Shown: positions 55,818 to 64,000, counted from the stretch's first letter. The stretch: DNA of 64,000 nt from Hymenobacter rigui (GCF_003944715.1 NZ_RWIT01000013.1:1-64000); one strand, 5' to 3'. A program made the numbers and translations. Notes: generated by a model from the sequence alone, not told the origin.

Positions 55818-56087
55818 ATGTCTTTTAGCGCCGACACTGCTATCCAGCCCCAGCCTGTGCTGCATACCATCCTCGAACGGGTGTTGCGCACCGAGTGCCT
55901 CGTCCTGGAAGGCCTGCGGCTGCAGTTGCAGGGCTACAATGGCCTACCGGGCGGCGGGGGCGAGGAACGGCTGAAGGCTGCTGAGCAGCGTGCCTACCAC
56001 CGGGCCGAAACCCTGCTCACCCAGCTGCTGGCCGCCACAGCGGATTCTCCCACCGCCCCCAGCGGGCTCGCATCTTCTTCCCAATGA
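55818..56087 (+). CDS. Small hypothetical protein leading the ars operon
   Basis: About 89 residues from MSFSADTAIQPQPVLHTILE, helical, with two Cys-free halves and a Gly-rich turn (PGGGGEERLKAAEQR). One Cys lies in RTECLVLEGLRL. The stop overlaps the arsR start by 4 bases (translational coupling), the main evidence that it is real. Function unknown. Confidence 0.55.
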   Translation: MSFSADTAIQPQPVLHTILERVLRTECLVLEGLRLQLQGYNGLPGGGGEERLKAAEQRAYHRAETLLTQLLAATADSPTAPSGLASSSQ

Positions 56088-56434
56088 CTTACGCAAAAAC
56101 CGCCGCTTTCACTGAAGAGCAGCAGCAGTTGGCCCGCGTGGCCAAAGCGCTGGCCCACCCGGCCCGCGTGGCCATCATCCAGTTTCTGGCCGCGCAGAAA
56201 ACCTGCATCTCGGGCGACATCGCCGCCGAGCTGCCCCTGTCGCGCACTACGGTGTCGCAGCACCTGCAGGAACTGAAGGCGCTGGATTTGATACGCGGCG
56301 AAATCGACGGACTCACCGTTTGCTACTGCCTCAATACCGAGTTGCTGCACCAGGTGCACCAGCAGTTCACGGCCTTTTTTCTGGAGGCTACCACCGGCGC
56401 GGTCTGCGGCCCTGACGATGCTTGCGCCTGCTAA
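56084..56434 (+). CDS. arsR: ArsR/SmtB-family repressor
   Basis: A 116-residue winged-helix repressor: VAKALAHPARVAIIQFLAAQ, the recognition region LSRTTVSQHLQELKALDLI, and a wing GEIDGLTVCYCLN. Cys pairs in VCYC and in the tail (VCGPDDACAC) could bind As(III) or Sb(III); the usual alpha3 ELCVCDL motif is absent (KTCISGDI in its place has one Cys). It should release the operator at 55749-55791 when metalloid binds. Confidence 0.9.
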   Translation: MTYAKTAAFTEEQQQLARVAKALAHPARVAIIQFLAAQKTCISGDIAAELPLSRTTVSQHLQELKALDLIRGEIDGLTVCYCLNTELLHQVHQQFTAFFLEATTGAVCGPDDACAC

Positions 56435-56487
56435 TTGCCCGAACTAATTCTCTAAGTTTTCACTCCTGACCTTCAACGCCCAACGCC

Positions 56488-56946
56488 ATGAAAATTTCCG
56501 AAATCAAACAGGCCCTGGCCGAAGTAGAAGCCGTCAACTTCCGCCTGCCCACGGGCGAATACCTGCCCGCGCACTTCCACGTCACCGAAGTAGGGCTGGT
56601 AAACAAGCACTTCATCGACTGCGGTGGGGTGGAGCGCCGCGAAACGGTGGCCAACTTCCAGCTCTGGGAAGCTGGCGACTACGACCACCGGCTGGCCCCT
56701 CTGAAATTCCTGCACATCCTAGACTTATCGAAAAAGGTCTTGGGCAGCGAGGACCTCGACATTGAGGTGGAATACCAGCAGGCCACCATCGGCAAGTTTG
56801 GTTTGGTCCGCGAGGGCAACGACTTCGTGCTGACCCCGAAACATACCGCCTGCCTGGCGCAGGATGCCTGCGGTATCCCCGACCACTCACTGACCCTGCC
56901 CCAGCTGCAGATAGCCGGCTGCACGCCGGGCGGCGGGTGCTGCTAA
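56488..56946 (+). CDS. DUF6428-like protein of the ars operon
   Basis: A 152-residue protein starting MKISEIKQALAEVEAVNFRL, with YLPAHFHVTEVGLVNKHFID and a Cys-rich end (AGCTPGGGCC). Such proteins (DUF6428, recalled) sit beside arsR in Bacteroidota arsenic operons. The C-terminal Cys could bind arsenite. Enzymatic role unknown. Confidence 0.72.
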   Translation: MKISEIKQALAEVEAVNFRLPTGEYLPAHFHVTEVGLVNKHFIDCGGVERRETVANFQLWEAGDYDHRLAPLKFLHILDLSKKVLGSEDLDIEVEYQQATIGKFGLVREGNDFVLTPKHTACLAQDACGIPDHSLTLPQLQIAGCTPGGGCC

Positions 56947-57017
56947 ACTGGCCAGCCGGCGCGGCCCTTCCAGGTCGCACCGGTTGACTTTTCACCTATC
57001 TATCCCTCTCGATTTCG

Positions 57018-57791
57018 ATGACGATTGCCTTTTTCTCCGACGTGCACGGCAACCTGCCGGCACTGGAAGCGGTGCTGGCCGATATGGAGAAGCGCCGGCC
57101 CGACATGATTTTCTGCCTCGGCGACCTGGTGGGCTACGCGCCCTGGCCCAACGAAGTGGTGAATGAAGTGCGCCGCCGCGGCATTCCCACGCTGGCCGGC
57201 AACTACGACCAGGGCATCGGCCTGGCCAGCAGCAACTGCGGCTGCGCCTACAAAACCGACACCGAAAAAGACCTGGGCGCGCAGAGCATTGCCTACACCA
57301 ACCACGTGGTGGGAGACGACGAGCGGCGCTACCTGCGCCTGCTGCCCAAGCACATGCGCCTGGAGTTTCAGGAGGAGCCCTGCACCCTGAACTTGCTGAT
57401 GGTGCACGGCTCGCCTCGCAAAATCAACGAGTACCTGTTTGAAGACCGGCCCGAAGCCAGCTTTCTGCGGGTACTGGCCGAGGCCAACGCCGACATCCTG
57501 CTCTTCGGCCATACCCACAAGCCCTACCACCGCACCTTCGCCTACGAACAAGAAGGCCAGACCCGTTACCGGCACGCCCTCAACATCGGCTCGGTGGGCA
57601 AGCCCAAGGACGGTGACCCGCGTGCTGCTTACCAACTGCTGCACCTGGATGAGCACACGACGCTCACCGACCCCAACAGCGTGCGCTCAGAGCTGATTCG
57701 CGTTGCGTACGATGCGGAGAAAGCAGCACAGGCGGTAGAAGCCTCGCCGCTGCCCAATGAGTACGCCGATATGCTGCGCAAGGCCTACTAA
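57018..57791 (+). CDS. Calcineurin-like metallophosphoesterase in the ars operon
   Basis: A 257-residue phosphoesterase with all family metal motifs in order: FFSDVHGN (D8, H10), CLGDLVGY, AGNYDQG, MVHGSPR and FGHTHKP. YfcE/MJ0936-like size. It sits inside the ars operon, 71 bp after the DUF6428 gene and 12 bp before arsN. The unusual SSNCGCAY stretch adds Cys. Substrate unknown; a link to arsenate or organic arsenical metabolism is inferred from position only. Confidence 0.85.
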   Translation: MTIAFFSDVHGNLPALEAVLADMEKRRPDMIFCLGDLVGYAPWPNEVVNEVRRRGIPTLAGNYDQGIGLASSNCGCAYKTDTEKDLGAQSIAYTNHVVGDDERRYLRLLPKHMRLEFQEEPCTLNLLMVHGSPRKINEYLFEDRPEASFLRVLAEANADILLFGHTHKPYHRTFAYEQEGQTRYRHALNIGSVGKPKDGDPRAAYQLLHLDEHTTLTDPNSVRSELIRVAYDAEKAAQAVEASPLPNEYADMLRKAY

Positions 57792-57803
57792 GCTACCTCC
57801 CCG

Positions 57804-58298
57804 ATGACCATTCAATCACTCACGGAAGCTCACTGGCCCGCCGTGCGCACTATCTACGAGCAGGGCATTGCTACCGGCAACGCCACATTTGAAACGCAAG
57901 CTCCCGAATGGCAAGCCTGGGACCGGGCGCACCTGCCCCATAGCCGTCTGGTAGCCGTGGATGACGCCGGCACGGTGCGGGGCTGGGCCGCGCTTTCGCC
58001 CGTATCGAGCCGTTGCGTGTACGGCGGTGTGGCCGAACTCAGCATCTACATCCCCGCCGACGCCCGGGGGCAAGGCGTGGGCCGGCAGTTACTGCAGGCC
58101 CTGATTACGGATTCGGAAGCCCACGGCATCTGGACGCTGCAAGCCGGCACTTTCGAGGAAAATAGCGCCAGTATTGGCCTACACACCCAGGCAGGCTTTC
58201 GCGTCATCGGCCACCGAGAACGGATTGGCCAGCACCACGGCGTGTGGCGTAACACGGTGCAGATGGAGCGGCGCAGCTCCACGGTTGGCATCGCATAA
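57804..58298 (+). CDS. GNAT acetyltransferase, ArsN1/phosphinothricin type
   Basis: A 164-residue GNAT protein: TIYEQGIATGNATFET, VAELSIYIPADARGQGVG (acetyl-CoA loop ARGQGVGRQ) and the late HTQAGFRVIGHRERIGQHHG, all typical of PAT/ArsN1 enzymes. ArsN1 acetylates amino-arsenical antibiotics such as arsinothricin. The operon context supports the ArsN1 call over herbicide-type PAT. Confidence 0.82.
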   Translation: MTIQSLTEAHWPAVRTIYEQGIATGNATFETQAPEWQAWDRAHLPHSRLVAVDDAGTVRGWAALSPVSSRCVYGGVAELSIYIPADARGQGVGRQLLQALITDSEAHGIWTLQAGTFEENSASIGLHTQAGFRVIGHRERIGQHHGVWRNTVQMERRSSTVGIA

Positions 58299-58311
58299 TT
58301 CACTACTTTCT

Positions 58312-59418
58312 ATGATTACTCCCCCTCAAGTCTTGCCCGCCGCCCCAGCCCCCGCCTCGCTGGCCGAAAAGAAGCTCTCAAGCCTCGACCGGGGCCTCAC
58401 GCTCTGGATATTCCTGGCCATGGCCCTGGGCGTCGGCCTGGGCTATTTCGTGCCCGGCATCAACGGGACTATCAACTATTTCTCGGTGGGCACGGTGAAC
58501 GTGCCGCTGGCCCTGGGGCTGATTCTGATGATGTACCCGCCGCTGGCCAAGGTAAAGTACGAGCAGCTGCCCACGGTCTTTAAAAACACGCGCATCATCG
58601 GCCTCTCCCTGTTTCTCAACTGGGTACTGGGGCCGCTGCTCATGTTCTTCTTGGCCATCTGGCTGCTACCCGACAAGCCGGAGTACATGATGGGCCTGAT
58701 TCTCATTGGCATTGCCCGCTGCATTGCCATGGTACTGGTCTGGAATGACCTGGCCGATGGCAGCCGCGAGTATGCCGCCGGGCTGGTAGCACTCAATTCC
58801 ATCTTTCAGGTACTGTTTTACTCGGTACTGGCCTGGTTGTTTATCACCGTACTACCGCCCTACTTTGGCCTGAAGGGCTACGCCGTGAACATCGGCATCG
58901 GGGACATCGCCCGGAGTGTGCTGATATACTTAGGCATTCCGTTCGCGGCGGGCTTTCTCTCGCGCACGGTGCTGCGCCGGCTGAAGGGCGACGCGTGGTA
59001 CGAGAAAGTTTATATCCCGTCCATCAGCCCCATCACCCTCGTGGCGCTGCTGCTTACCATCGTCGTCATGTTCAGCCTCAAGGGCGAAACCATCGTGCAG
59101 GTGCCCCTCGACGTGCTGCGTATTGCCCTGCCGCTGGCGCTGTACTTCGGCATCATGTTCGTGCTCAGCTTCGTCGCGGGCAAGTATCTAGGAGCTGACT
59201 ACGCCGAAAATGCATCCATCGCCTTCACGGCTACGGGCAACAACTTCGAGTTGGCCATTGCGGTGGCCATTGGGGTGTTTGGCCTGAACTCGGGCCAAGC
59301 TTTTGCCGGCGTGATTGGGCCGCTGATTGAGGTGCCGGCCCTGATTGCACTGGTCAACCTGGCCTTCTGGTTCCGCCGGCGCTGGTACAGCGGCAAACGC
59401 ATCGCCACGGCTGCATAA
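58312..59418 (+). CDS. ACR3-type arsenite efflux transporter
   Basis: A 368-residue membrane protein with ten hydrophobic segments, starting MITPPQVLPAAPAPASLAEK (the frame open to 58174 overlaps arsN). LDRGLTLWIFLAMALGVGLG and GIARCIAMVLVWNDLA are ACR3 signatures; the Cys in ARCIAM is the conserved one needed for arsenite transport. It exports As(III) using the proton gradient. Confidence 0.92.
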   Translation: MITPPQVLPAAPAPASLAEKKLSSLDRGLTLWIFLAMALGVGLGYFVPGINGTINYFSVGTVNVPLALGLILMMYPPLAKVKYEQLPTVFKNTRIIGLSLFLNWVLGPLLMFFLAIWLLPDKPEYMMGLILIGIARCIAMVLVWNDLADGSREYAAGLVALNSIFQVLFYSVLAWLFITVLPPYFGLKGYAVNIGIGDIARSVLIYLGIPFAAGFLSRTVLRRLKGDAWYEKVYIPSISPITLVALLLTIVVMFSLKGETIVQVPLDVLRIALPLALYFGIMFVLSFVAGKYLGADYAENASIAFTATGNNFELAIAVAIGVFGLNSGQAFAGVIGPLIEVPALIALVNLAFWFRRRWYSGKRIATAA

Positions 59419-59449
59419 CCAACTTATCAACTGCTTGTAAGTACTTACC

Positions 59450-59881
59450 ATGTCTGACAAGAAAAACGTGCTGGTGCTGTGTACCGGCAATTCCTGCCGC
59501 AGCCAACTGCTGCACGGCTATTTGGAACAACTACTTGGCGACCGGGCCAATGTGTACAGCGCGGGCGTGGAGGTGCACGGGCTGAACCCGCGAGCGGTGC
59601 AGACAATGGCCGCCGATGGTGTGGACATCTCTCATCATACCAGCAACCACGTGGACGAGTACGCGGCGGTGCCGTTTGACTATGTACTGACCGTGTGCGA
59701 CCACGCCAATGAGGTGTGTCCGGTGTTTCCGTCGTCAGCCCAAAAGCTGCACCACAACTTTCAAGACCCGGCGAAAGCCACGGGCAGCGAGGCAGAAATT
59801 ACGCAGCAGTTTAACAGCGTGCGCGACCAGGTGAAGGCATATGCCCAGGACTTCGTGCAGACGCAGTTTCAAACAAGGTAA
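59450..59881 (+). CDS. arsC: Thioredoxin-linked arsenate reductase
   Basis: A 143-residue LMW-phosphatase-fold enzyme. The P-loop is CTGNSCRS (C11 to R17), and the redox pair is VCDHANEVC (C83, C90), the same spacing as pI258 ArsC. It reduces arsenate to arsenite for export by the ACR3 protein just upstream (31-bp gap). Last gene of the ars operon. Confidence 0.92.
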   Translation: MSDKKNVLVLCTGNSCRSQLLHGYLEQLLGDRANVYSAGVEVHGLNPRAVQTMAADGVDISHHTSNHVDEYAAVPFDYVLTVCDHANEVCPVFPSSAQKLHHNFQDPAKATGSEAEITQQFNSVRDQVKAYAQDFVQTQFQTR

Positions 59882-60160
59882 GGGAGACACAACAGCTTGT
59901 GGGCTGAGGAAATGGCAGCGACTGAAACGCTGGCAGGTGGCGGCACGCGGTGGCCAATGCCAAAGACGAAAGCATCGGCCAATACCGGTGGCGGAGTTGC
60001 GGAAGGCGGTATCCTCTAATTCAGCAGCGGCTGGTCAAGTGGGACCGGGCCAGTTGGCTTTAGCAAAAAAATGCTAGCAGCGGCGCAGGATTTAACTTTG
60101 TTTGCGGCCTAATACCTTGAACACTCCACCTGCTTTTTACTCACTTTTTACGTTTCGTCC

Positions 60161-60352
60161 ATGAATAAGATTCTGCTTGCGGCCCTGCTCGCTACGTCCT
60201 CGCTCGCTTTTGCCGGTGCCGGCACGCCGAAGGCCAAAGCCCCGAAAGCAAAGGTCAAAACCACCTGCTCGGCCTCGTGTACCCCCACCGCTACGTGCAA
60301 GCCCAGTAGCTGCGCGCCCAGCCCGGCCTGCCCGGTTGATTGCCGGAAGTGA
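60161..60352 (+). CDS. Exported Cys-rich peptide
   Basis: A 63-residue peptide: signal MNKILLAALLATSSLAFAGA, a Lys/Ala linker, then six Cys in SASCTPTATCKPSSCAPSPACPVDC-like spacing (each about 5-6 residues apart). It has its own terminator. It may bind metals in the periplasm, given the ars operon before it; no known family. A weak promoter-like TACCTTGA lies upstream. The 279 bp between arsC and this gene show nothing else. Confidence 0.6.
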   Translation: MNKILLAALLATSSLAFAGAGTPKAKAPKAKVKTTCSASCTPTATCKPSSCAPSPACPVDCRK

Positions 60353-60372
60353 GCCAACCCGGAGTACCAACG

Positions 60373-60402
60373 AAAAGCCCGCCTATCGTAGGCGGGCTTT
60401 TT
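60373..60402 (+). terminator. Rho-independent terminator
   Basis: AAAAGCCCGCCTA and TAGGCGGGCTTTT pair fully around TCG and end in five T. The symmetric A and T runs let it serve both directions, including the convergent gene ending at 60423. Confidence 0.92.
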
Positions 60403-60422
60403 AGTTGTGGCTCTCCCGCAGC

Positions 60423-61262
60423 TTAGGTGTTCTCATCCGCAGCGTTTGCGTTGAGGTCAATGAGAATACGGATAGGAGCGAAGCCATCCGACCGAAAATT
60501 ATCCGGATGATTATAGCCCCGGTACGGGTCGGCCGATTTATCGCGCGCATACACCTGTTCGTAGATGGGTGGCAAGATGTCCCTGCGGCTGAACTTTTTA
60601 GCCGTTGGCGACGGGGTGCGCGGGCAGCAGAAAAGAGAACGAAGCGGCTCCGCATAGTCCGGAAACACAGCACTAAATGGCATGGGCGAACTGCTGCTGA
60701 CCGTGTTCATGATGTCTAGCGCCTTTACCAACGTCAAGTCAAAATCGGCAATGGAGGCTGGTCCACGGCAGTCAGTCCAAATAGGTGCCGCCGTGGGGAA
60801 ATTGGTTTTCGACTCTCCTACGTAGAGCAGATAAAAGGCTTGACTACCAAATAAGTACTCATGCAGCAACAATTTGTGCCACTGTTCTTCTACCGTTCCG
60901 GCTTTCTTAACCTTCAGGTCGTTGAAAACGCCCTCATGCGACATGACCTTCGCCTGCAACGCATACCAATCGTATTGGCCCGTTGCATCCTGCACAAATA
61001 AATCAATGTCGTTGCCAAACGGCTTTTCGACCGGCCAAGAGGTTTTGTACACCTGCACTTGAAACGGGGCCACGCGTTGCGAGAAACGTACCAGCTCCAG
61101 CACGAAGAGGTCTGTCATCCCTAATTCCGAAAAGCCTAACTCGTACTCAAATACTTCCGAAAGGTGCCAATACACCCGTCGGGAAAAATAGCTGGTGTGC
61201 TTGCAAATATTCATTGCAGCCTTCCGATAAGGCATTATTCGCCATAGATTATTTGTAATCAT
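60423..61262 (-). CDS. DUF6615-like putative nuclease
   Basis: A 279-residue protein. GFSELGMTDLFVLELVRFSQ, then FGNDIDLFVQDATGQYDWYA and LQAKVMS, follow the order E..(I/M)T(D/E), (N/A)D.(D/E), QAK of DUF6615-like proteins, a PD-(D/E)XK-type pattern (D85/D87, Q103-A-K105). The C-terminal half is unassigned. Lower GC than its plus-strand neighbours. The start could also be the Met at residue 10 or 17. It follows the HhH nuclease-like gene by 9 bp, so they are one operon; defence is inferred. Confidence 0.62.
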   Translation of the reverse strand: MITNNLWRIMPYRKAAMNICKHTSYFSRRVYWHLSEVFEYELGFSELGMTDLFVLELVRFSQRVAPFQVQVYKTSWPVEKPFGNDIDLFVQDATGQYDWYALQAKVMSHEGVFNDLKVKKAGTVEEQWHKLLLHEYLFGSQAFYLLYVGESKTNFPTAAPIWTDCRGPASIADFDLTLVKALDIMNTVSSSSPMPFSAVFPDYAEPLRSLFCCPRTPSPTAKKFSRRDILPPIYEQVYARDKSADPYRGYNHPDNFRSDGFAPIRILIDLNANAADENT

Positions 61263-61271
61263 CGCTCTTTG

Positions 61272-62522
61272 CTAAGCAACTGCCCGCGCAATTTTGAGCA
61301 TGGCCGCCGGCGAGTCGCCAAACTTGCACAAGGCCTCGCAGTGCTGGCGCAGCTCCGAAAACAGGATGTAGCGAATGGTGGCGCCGGCGGCCCGGATGGC
61401 GGGGCGTGAGAGCTGCGCTTGCACTTCCTTTTCGCGGGCGTCGGGCACTACCAGGTAGAGCGCCGTCTCGTGCTCGGGCATGGAGAAAGCCAGGTCGGTC
61501 AGGCGTAGAATGCCCGAGTAGATGCTGGTGCTCTTCTCCACTTCGAAGGCGGCCACCACGCGGTTGGTGCCGGGCGCAAACCACACCACGTCAATCAGGC
61601 GAATGGTGGTGGCCACCTCGGCCGACACGGGCAGCTCGGGATGCTGGTCGAGGCACAAAAACGAGAGCTTCTGGCCGGCGCATATTCGGTTGCGGTCGTT
61701 GATGGCCGTCGTCACGTCGCAGCCCAGGGCCTTGCCCACGCGCAGCAGATGGTGCTGCATCTCGGTGTGCTGGTTTTCTTCCTGGGCCTCGGTCTGCACC
61801 TCCTGGTGGCGTTTGCGGGCCTGCTGCTGGTATTTGTCGCGGTCCTCGTCGCTGGCAAACTGTTGGTCGCCCGCAATCATCTTCTTCACGCCCACGTCGA
61901 AGAGCAGGCCGCTTAGGGCGCCGTAATCGAGACTCAGGTGCTGACGGTGCTCCTGGTTTAGGTCGCGCAGCCGCTCGCGCATGCGCAGGTATTCCGACCA
62001 GGAACCCAGCTTGATTTTCTCCCCAAACAGCGCGTTGAACCCGTTGACGATGGCCGTGTTAAAGGGCGGCATCAGCGTGGGGTGCAGGAAATACAGGATG
62101 CTGGCCACAGCCGGGCCCAGCCCTTTGATTTTGCGACGGTCCAGCAAATCGATTTCGCGCAGCAACTGCTGCTCAGTGGTAGCCGCCAGGCAGCTTTCCA
62201 AGAATTGGCCGAAAGCGCGCTTGTTTTCCTCATGCTCGTAGATGTCAGGAATGCGCAGCTTGGGCTTCCAATAAAAAGGGTGAGCCGCGCCCTGAAACAC
62301 CTGCTTCTGCTCGCTGATGACGCTGAGCACGAATTCCAGCGACGTCCCTTTGAAGTCGTTGCCGAAGCTGCCCGCCTTGATGTCCTTAACGACTTGCTGC
62401 ACCCCGCGCCGGATGGAGCGAAACGCCTTCAGGCGCTCCTCGTTGTTGATGAACCAGGTGTTGTAAACGGACTCGGAATCGGCCTTGTATTGCTGGATAA
62501 GAGGCGGTAGCGGTGCGGGCAT
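61272..62522 (-). CDS. Helix-hairpin-helix plus PD-(D/E)XK nuclease-like protein
   Basis: A 416-residue protein. IKGLGPAVASILYFLHP (about 132-148) is a helix-hairpin-helix. A charged linker (about 222-255) precedes the C-terminal domain with RLIDVVWFAPG (D311) and VVAAFEVEKSTSIYSG (E327-V-E329-K330), an intact D...ExxK-type nuclease motif, as in some type II restriction enzymes. The next gene is a second nuclease-fold protein 9 bp away. A two-gene defence cassette is plausible; no methylase is adjacent. Confidence 0.65.
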   Translation of the reverse strand: MPAPLPPLIQQYKADSESVYNTWFINNEERLKAFRSIRRGVQQVVKDIKAGSFGNDFKGTSLEFVLSVISEQKQVFQGAAHPFYWKPKLRIPDIYEHEENKRAFGQFLESCLAATTEQQLLREIDLLDRRKIKGLGPAVASILYFLHPTLMPPFNTAIVNGFNALFGEKIKLGSWSEYLRMRERLRDLNQEHRQHLSLDYGALSGLLFDVGVKKMIAGDQQFASDEDRDKYQQQARKRHQEVQTEAQEENQHTEMQHHLLRVGKALGCDVTTAINDRNRICAGQKLSFLCLDQHPELPVSAEVATTIRLIDVVWFAPGTNRVVAAFEVEKSTSIYSGILRLTDLAFSMPEHETALYLVVPDAREKEVQAQLSRPAIRAAGATIRYILFSELRQHCEALCKFGDSPAAMLKIARAVA

Positions 62523-62620
62523 ACTGGGGTGGGATACGATGTAACTACTAAGATGCGCAGAAGCCCGTGCCCCGCCAACCGGCCCGCCAAAATTTCGGCC
62601 AGTTGGCGCCCACGCCCGGC

Positions 62621-63598
62621 TTAATGCGTCATGCCGGGCATAGCCATTTCTGGCATGTGCATGGGCGGCCCGGGTCGCATCGACAGGTCGCCGAACCGGG
62701 CCGCCACGTAATAGCTGGCCGCCAACAACAGCAGGCTGAGCAGGGTAACCAGTGCTTTGCGCCCGGCCGGTACGTGGTCATCTCCAGTGGGGCGCATGCT
62801 GAGCATGGCGTGCCCGGCGTGCGCACTGATGCCCATCGCGGGCGTAGCGGGCGGCATTCCGTTCATCATCATCCCGGCGTGGCCATGCTCCGCAGCGGTG
62901 GGGCTGCCGCCCTTACCCAACGCCCGCTCGGTGCCCATGCCGTGCTTGAGCTTGTGCTTCACCAGCCACCAGTTGATGGGGTAGGCAACGACCACGCCCA
63001 CGAGCGTAGCGGCCGACATGGCCGCCCAGAACCAGGGAGACGTGGCCTCCATGGCCCGCATGTCGCGCGTCATCAGGATGACCATGGTAGGCAGCATGCC
63101 GGCCATCATGGCGTTCATCGACATCCATTCCGGCAGGAAGGAGCTACGCAGGGCCTGCCCGTAGCTCATGTTCATCATGTCCTTCATAAACAGCGCCTGG
63201 AAGATGAACAGTCCGAACACAAAGCCGGCGGCGTATTCAACCCAGATGTCGGTGCCCATGCTTAAGCCGAAATAGCCGGTGATGGCCGCGGCCACGATAA
63301 TGCCGGTCGCGTCGCCGGCGGCGCAGTGAATCGTCGAGCCCACGGCCTGCTTCCAGAGTGGGGCCACAAACTGCTCGTGGGTGCCCGGGGCGGGCTCGCG
63401 GCACGAAAACCAGTAGACCAGCAGCCCAACCGGCCCGGTGTAAAGCGTGACCAGCACCCAACCCCACTTCATCACTTTCATCTCCGGGGTACTGGTAAAC
63501 AGGTCCCAGGCCACATAGGCAACGGATAACAGGGTGAGGCCGAACCAACCCCACAAAAGCCATTCGGGTGCCCAGGGTGTAGCGTGCATGGGAGACAT
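62621..63598 (-). CDS. DUF4396 membrane protein
   Basis: A 325-residue membrane protein with about seven helices. WKQAVGSTIHCAAGDATGII and MKDMMNMSYGQALRSSFLPE, and MSMNAMMAGMLPTMVILMTR, are the DUF4396 signature regions with Cys, His and Met suited to metal contact. The C-terminus is His/Met-rich (AEHGHAGMMMNGMPPA; PPMHMPEMAMPGMTH). Frequent in metal-resistance islands of Bacteroidota. Probably handles copper or another metal at the inner membrane; unproven. Confidence 0.8.
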   Translation of the reverse strand: MSPMHATPWAPEWLLWGWFGLTLLSVAYVAWDLFTSTPEMKVMKWGWVLVTLYTGPVGLLVYWFSCREPAPGTHEQFVAPLWKQAVGSTIHCAAGDATGIIVAAAITGYFGLSMGTDIWVEYAAGFVFGLFIFQALFMKDMMNMSYGQALRSSFLPEWMSMNAMMAGMLPTMVILMTRDMRAMEATSPWFWAAMSAATLVGVVVAYPINWWLVKHKLKHGMGTERALGKGGSPTAAEHGHAGMMMNGMPPATPAMGISAHAGHAMLSMRPTGDDHVPAGRKALVTLLSLLLLAASYYVAARFGDLSMRPGPPMHMPEMAMPGMTH

Positions 63599-63639
63599 AA
63601 ACGGAAGTCAAAAGGCGATGATAAAATGCTGGAAACAGG

Positions 63640-63664
63640 CAGGGCGGCCCTATGGGCCGCCCTG
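63640..63664 (-). terminator. Strong hairpin between DUF305 and DUF4396 genes
   Basis: CAGGGCGGCCC and GGGCCGCCCTG form a perfect 11-bp stem with loop TAT, 26 bp after the DUF305 stop on the minus strand. Only three T follow, so termination strength is uncertain. Confidence 0.5.
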
Positions 63665-63689
63665 CTTACCGTGCTGCTGCGGGACAGCG

Positions 63690-64000
63690 CTAGTACTTCT
63701 TGTGGGCCAGTAGCCAGGCCTGCAAGTCCTTTATTTCCATTTCCTGGTCGTCAATAATGTTGTGCGCCAGGGTTTTCATGGTTGCGGTGCGCCCGTATTC
63801 CAGTTCGGCCTGGGAATTCTCGATGGCGCTACGGTGGTGGTCGACCATGAGCTGCGCGAAATCAAAGTCGATGTCGCCGGTGAGCGGCCGCAGGTCATTG
63901 GCCTGCATCATGCGCTGCATGCTTTCCATCTGCTTCGCGTTGAACTCCGGCACGGCCGGCTGCTGCGGGGTGTGGCTGCTCAGGAAAGCATCCAACTGCT
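63690..64000 (-). CDS. DUF305-domain protein (5' end beyond the window)
   Basis: The frame is open to the right edge, so at least 103 C-terminal residues are seen. DFDFAQLMVDHHRSAIENSQ and TLAHNIIDDQEMEIKDLQAW are DUF305 hallmarks: a four-helix, ferritin-like build with MxxHHxxAI-type metal contacts, here MVDHHRSAI. Such exported proteins often carry two copies and occur in copper/silver islands. It is upstream of and probably co-transcribed with the DUF4396 gene. Confidence 0.85.
   Translation of the reverse strand, partial: QLDAFLSSHTPQQPAVPEFNAKQMESMQRMMQANDLRPLTGDIDFDFAQLMVDHHRSAIENSQAELEYGRTATMKTLAHNIIDDQEMEIKDLQAWLLAHKKY

Overview
The window looks like part of a large, self-transmissible or mobilisable plasmid from a Hymenobacter-like bacterium (phylum Bacteroidota, Cytophagales). 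Reasons: a Rep_3-type initiator sits beside an iteron origin; there are ParA-type partition genes; the transfer genes follow the Bacteroidota Tra order (TraE, F, G, I, J, K, M, N); promoters carry the Bacteroidota -7 box TAnnTTTG; most genes are GC-rich. I see no rRNA, tRNA, transposase, integrase or CRISPR array. Genus-level placement is inference from gene content and style.

Layout. 1-1547: end of umuD and complete umuC. 1565-4834 (minus): a Fic toxin with a VbhA-like antitoxin and four small plasmid proteins, two of them helix-turn-helix-like. 4835-6088: replication origin with 11 iterons in two clusters, then rep (6089-7030). 7127-8861 (minus): an ArdC antirestriction operon. 9186-21654: divalent-metal efflux island (DUF6660-like protein, CzcA fused to an outer-membrane channel, CzcB, a NicO-like membrane protein, a His-rich P1B ATPase, a ZIP carrier), interrupted by a lower-GC CHAT-protease gene. 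21677-30423 (minus): a nuclease-fold hypothetical, a Toprim protein, a DUF3945/DUF4099-like protein, the coupling protein, relaxase and MobC. 30424-31171: a probable oriT and a long array of degenerate 8-bp repeats that looks like the centromere. 31172-32697: parA and a ribbon-helix-helix partner. 32900-35537: a TPR histidine kinase and a LytTR regulator. 36299-46740: mating-pore operon. 46948-48668: AbiE toxin-antitoxin pair. 48715-55229 (minus): an Mrr-like nuclease, several zinc or coiled-coil proteins and a DNA methyltransferase. 55818-59881: arsenic resistance operon. 60161-62522: a Cys-rich exported peptide and two nuclease-fold proteins. 62621-64000 (minus): DUF4396 and DUF305 metal-island proteins.

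How the parts fit. Rep plus iterons replicate the plasmid; ParA plus the RHH protein and the 8-bp array should segregate it; Fic/VbhA and AbiE should stabilise it; ArdC and the methyltransferase would protect it on entering a new host. Three transfer transcription units (26866 minus, 29097 minus, 36299 plus) share one ~90-bp upstream element with fixed 41-bp internal spacing and a TAnnTTTG-like box, which suggests a single transfer regulon. The LytTR regulator encoded between them is the obvious candidate activator. The cargo is metal and arsenic resistance plus candidate defence genes (CHAT protease, AbiE, Mrr-like, DUF6615-like/HhH nuclease pair).
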